Part shown: positions 6,464 through 8,027 of the stretch, piece after piece | Layout: each line of letters starts with the position of its first letter | Numbering within the stretch: position 1 is the first letter of the stretch | Source: an uncultured Burkholderiaceae bacterium | Lineage (GTDB): Bacteria; Pseudomonadota; Gammaproteobacteria; Burkholderiales; Burkholderiaceae | Length of the DNA stretch: 8,027 bases | Assembly: GCA_937871985.1 (NCBI GenBank) | Contig: CALMPB010000080.1 | Location: forward strand, 1 to 8,027 | Reading direction: 5' to 3' | Translations under genes and position numbers: made by a program | Notes under the pieces: generated by a model | The model's input: only the letters and a program-made list of their open reading frames with translations | Databases searched by the model: none | Told to the model about the DNA's origin: nothing

Positions 6464-6540
6464 CAGGGCATGATGCCGGAAAGCGAGACACGCTTTCTCT
6501 CCGGCAAATGCGTGATGCGCTTGCCTGACATCATGCCCTG
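6464..6540. repeat. Nested palindrome, predicted three-way junction (rhizobial extragenic-palindrome style)
   Basis: The outer arms CAGGGCATGATG (6464-6475) and CATCATGCCCTG (6529-6540) are perfectly complementary over 12 bp. Inside are two smaller hairpins. The first pairs CCGG with CCGG and AAAGCG with CGCTTT around the loop AGACA (6476-6504, with a 4-nt bulge). The second is weaker, pairing CAA with TTG and TGC with GCG (6505-6523). The style, with GCATGAT-like ends and an AAAGCG/CGCTTT core, recalls the dispersed extragenic palindromes of Mesorhizobium and Rhizobium, which is my recollection and not a database match. It may act as terminator, mRNA barrier or mobile repeat. Confidence -1.
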
Positions 6541-6591
6541 TCACTTCGATCGGGAAGCCGGCGACTCTCGGCGGCATCGGGAATGATCTGA

Positions 6592-7398
6592 ATGAGCATG
6601 GTTACAACGCATTCGGTGCCGGGCGAGCCGCGCCTGTCGGTTGATGCCGCGGGCGCGGGCGAGCTCGTTATCTTCCTGCACGGCATCGGCGGCAACAAGC
6701 GCAACTGGCACGACAATCTCCCCGAGTTCTCCAGGCACTTTCTGGCGGCGGCTCTGGATATCAGGGGATATGGGGAAAGTGACGACTACGAAGGACCGAT
6801 GACCGACGAGGCCCTGGTCGACGACATAGATCGCGTCATGGATTTCTTCGGCGCCGGCAAGGCTCACCTCGTCGGGCTGTCCATGGGCAGCGAGATCGCG
6901 CCGATTTACGCCCAAGCACGGCCGGACAGGGTGATGAGCCTGACACTTTGCGCGGCCATGACCGGCTCCTCCGCCATGACGGATGAGGAAAAGCAGGATT
7001 TTGTGGGGTCGCGCAAAACCCCGCTCCTGAACGGCCGGGAACCCCGCGATATTGCGGGTCCGGTCGCCAGATCGCTCATTGGCGAAAAAGCCACGCAGGA
7101 CGTGCTGTCCAAACTTGTCGACAGCATGTCGCGGCTGCGCAAGGCAAGCTACATCAAGGCCATCGAGTGGGACATCGACGTCGATAACAGAAGCATCTTT
7201 CCGGGCATCGAAGTACCCGTCCATATCATCGCCGGAAGCGACGATCGCCTGACGCCTCCGAGCATGGGGCGTGAGGTCAGCAAGCTTACGCCCGGGTCGG
7301 TCTTCTCCGTGGTGCGGGATTCCGGACATCTGATAAACATCGAAAAGCCGCTTGAATTCAACGAGCTTGCGATATCGTTCCTGAAGCGGCACCGGTAG
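6592..7398 (+). CDS. Alpha/beta hydrolase (3-oxoadipate enol-lactonase-like fold)
   Basis: This is a 268-residue cytoplasmic hydrolase with the full alpha/beta-hydrolase catalytic set. It has the oxyanion motif HGIGG (30-34), the DIRGYGES strand-turn (56-63), the nucleophile elbow GLSMGS (Ser97), the acid Asp218 in GSDDRLTPP (215-223), and the catalytic His246 in SGHL. A short helical cap lies between about 125 and 195. The architecture is that of PcaD-type lactonases, carboxylesterases and related C-C or ester hydrolases; the substrate cannot be set from sequence. The ATG at 6592 is preceded by a modest GGGAA; another ATG is two codons downstream. It lies on the same strand as the binding protein gene, but the palindromes in between may separate or tune their expression. 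It may process the imported compound; that link is inference. Confidence -1.
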   Translation: MSMVTTHSVPGEPRLSVDAAGAGELVIFLHGIGGNKRNWHDNLPEFSRHFLAAALDIRGYGESDDYEGPMTDEALVDDIDRVMDFFGAGKAHLVGLSMGSEIAPIYAQARPDRVMSLTLCAAMTGSSAMTDEEKQDFVGSRKTPLLNGREPRDIAGPVARSLIGEKATQDVLSKLVDSMSRLRKASYIKAIEWDIDVDNRSIFPGIEVPVHIIAGSDDRLTPPSMGREVSKLTPGSVFSVVRDSGHLINIEKPLEFNELAISFLKRHR

Positions 7399-7514
7399 AG
7401 GCCTCGAATCCGCTTGGTGGCGCTCAAAATGGCAAGAGGCCGGTCGGGATGAAGCCTGACGAGGCTCGGACGAGGTCCGTTTCCCGAAAAACGAACGCTT
7501 CGTGAGGGATTGCG

Positions 7515-7539
7515 GGAACCGAAAACGTGGGTCGGAGTT
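7515..7539 (+). promoter_or_regulatory. Possible EcfG-type (general stress) promoter
   Basis: GGAAC (7515-7519) followed after 16 bp by AGTT (7536-7539) resembles the alphaproteobacterial EcfG consensus GGAAC-N16/17-CGTT, with one mismatch in the -10 element. It lies 28 bp before the membrane protein start. Such short motifs occur by chance, so confidence is low. Confidence -1.
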
Positions 7540-7567
7540 ATCGCCTATCAGGCTTTCGAGACCCCAC

Positions 7568-8027
7568 ATGGCGCGCGATTTTGCCCCTCCTGCCTCAGCT
7601 CCCGAAACTCCCAACTACCAGACCGATATCACCAAGCTAGCTGCCTGGCTGGTCAGCGGCAGCGTCCTGATCGCGGCGCTGTATCTGGGCAAGGATGTGC
7701 TGATCCCGCTGGCGATCGCCTTCCTGATCAGCTTCGCCCTGAGCCCCCTCGTCGGGTGGCTCTATCGCCGGGGTTTGCCGCGGGCGCTCGCGGTGACGCT
7801 TGTCATGCTGATCGTCGCCATCCTGGTCGCCGGGCTTGGGCTGCTCGTGGCATCGCAGGTAAGGGTGCTCAGCACTCAATTGCCGACCTATCAGTCGACG
7901 ATCCGCTCCAAGATCGATGATCTCGCCAAGAGCATGAAAGGCCCCGGCATTCTCGACGGCGCGCTGCGCACGGTCGAGACCGTCCAGCAGGAGGTCGACG
8001 CCACCACGACCCCGGCCGCCAGCACGC
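7568..8027 (+). CDS. AI-2E/PerM family membrane transporter, N-terminal part (partial)
   Basis: The first 153 residues of a membrane protein are present; the gene continues past the right edge. After a Pro- and Ala-rich cytoplasmic start (1-20) come hydrophobic segments at about 24-40, 43-60 and 74-96. The second is followed by the family-typical SPLVGWLYRRGLPRALAV (59-76). The amphipathic region after residue 100 matches the usual extramembrane segment of the family. Members include E. coli TqsA and PerM; they are proposed exporters of autoinducer-2 or other small molecules, or Na+/H+ antiporters, and most are uncharacterised. The ATG at 7568 gives a full first membrane segment; the ribosome site is weak (a GAG 7 nt upstream). 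The family call is firm, the substrate unknown. Confidence -1.
   Translation, partial: MARDFAPPASAPETPNYQTDITKLAAWLVSGSVLIAALYLGKDVLIPLAIAFLISFALSPLVGWLYRRGLPRALAVTLVMLIVAILVAGLGLLVASQVRVLSTQLPTYQSTIRSKIDDLAKSMKGPGILDGALRTVETVQQEVDATTTPAAST

Noticed and set aside
7453..7493. Two 5-bp hairpins in the gap after the hydrolase
   Set aside because: The stems are short and lack T tracts; hairpins of this size are common in GC-rich DNA.
6541..7614. 357-codon minus-strand frame opposite the alpha/beta hydrolase
   Set aside because: The hydrolase on the plus strand has a full catalytic triad and oxyanion motif; the antisense frame shows none.
1..8027. CRISPR arrays, insertion sequences, phage or toxin-antitoxin genes
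   Set aside because: No regularly spaced repeats, transposase-like proteins or small paired genes were seen on either strand.

Overview
The window looks like chromosomal DNA from a GC-rich alphaproteobacterium of the order Rhizobiales, most like Mesorhizobium or a near relative. The grounds are the codon usage, the protein flavour, a -35/-10 pair of the rhizobial CTTGAC-N17-CTATAT type in front of a tRNA, and intergenic palindromes of the rhizobial repeat style. The genus is an inference; no search was possible.

Left part (1-2966), housekeeping in character. On the minus strand an S11-family D-alanyl-D-alanine carboxypeptidase is followed after 4 bp by a COG0523/CobW-type GTPase that runs off the left edge. 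These two probably form one transcript. A 201-bp divergent region separates them from a plus-strand M20D amidohydrolase of the hippurate hydrolase type. That gene ends in a strong hairpin (2819-2847), which is followed by a well-formed promoter and tRNA-Arg(CCU) (2890-2966).

Middle part (2967-7398), accessory in character. It holds a GNAT acetyltransferase that resembles the tabtoxin-resistance acetyltransferase; a minus-strand RpiR-type regulator convergent with it; a Tat-exported family 5 solute-binding protein transcribed divergently from the regulator; and an alpha/beta hydrolase. The regulator and binding protein share a short intergenic region with a 14-bp palindrome that could be an operator. 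The regulator's SIS domain lacks the usual sugar-phosphate motifs. No permease or ATPase gene accompanies the binding protein here. A plausible reading is a small uptake-and-hydrolysis module for an unknown peptide-like or amide/ester compound. The 165 bp between binding protein and hydrolase hold a tetraloop hairpin and a 77-nt nested palindrome predicted to fold as a three-way junction.

Right part (7399-8027). After a 169-bp gap that contains a possible general-stress-type promoter, an AI-2E/PerM-family membrane protein starts and runs off the right edge.

There is no CRISPR array, insertion sequence, phage gene or clear new multi-gene system. The most unusual elements are the 6464-6540 structure, the 3127-3160 hairpin inside a possible short reading frame that overlaps the acetyltransferase start, and the orphan binding protein with its atypical RpiR regulator beside a tRNA gene.
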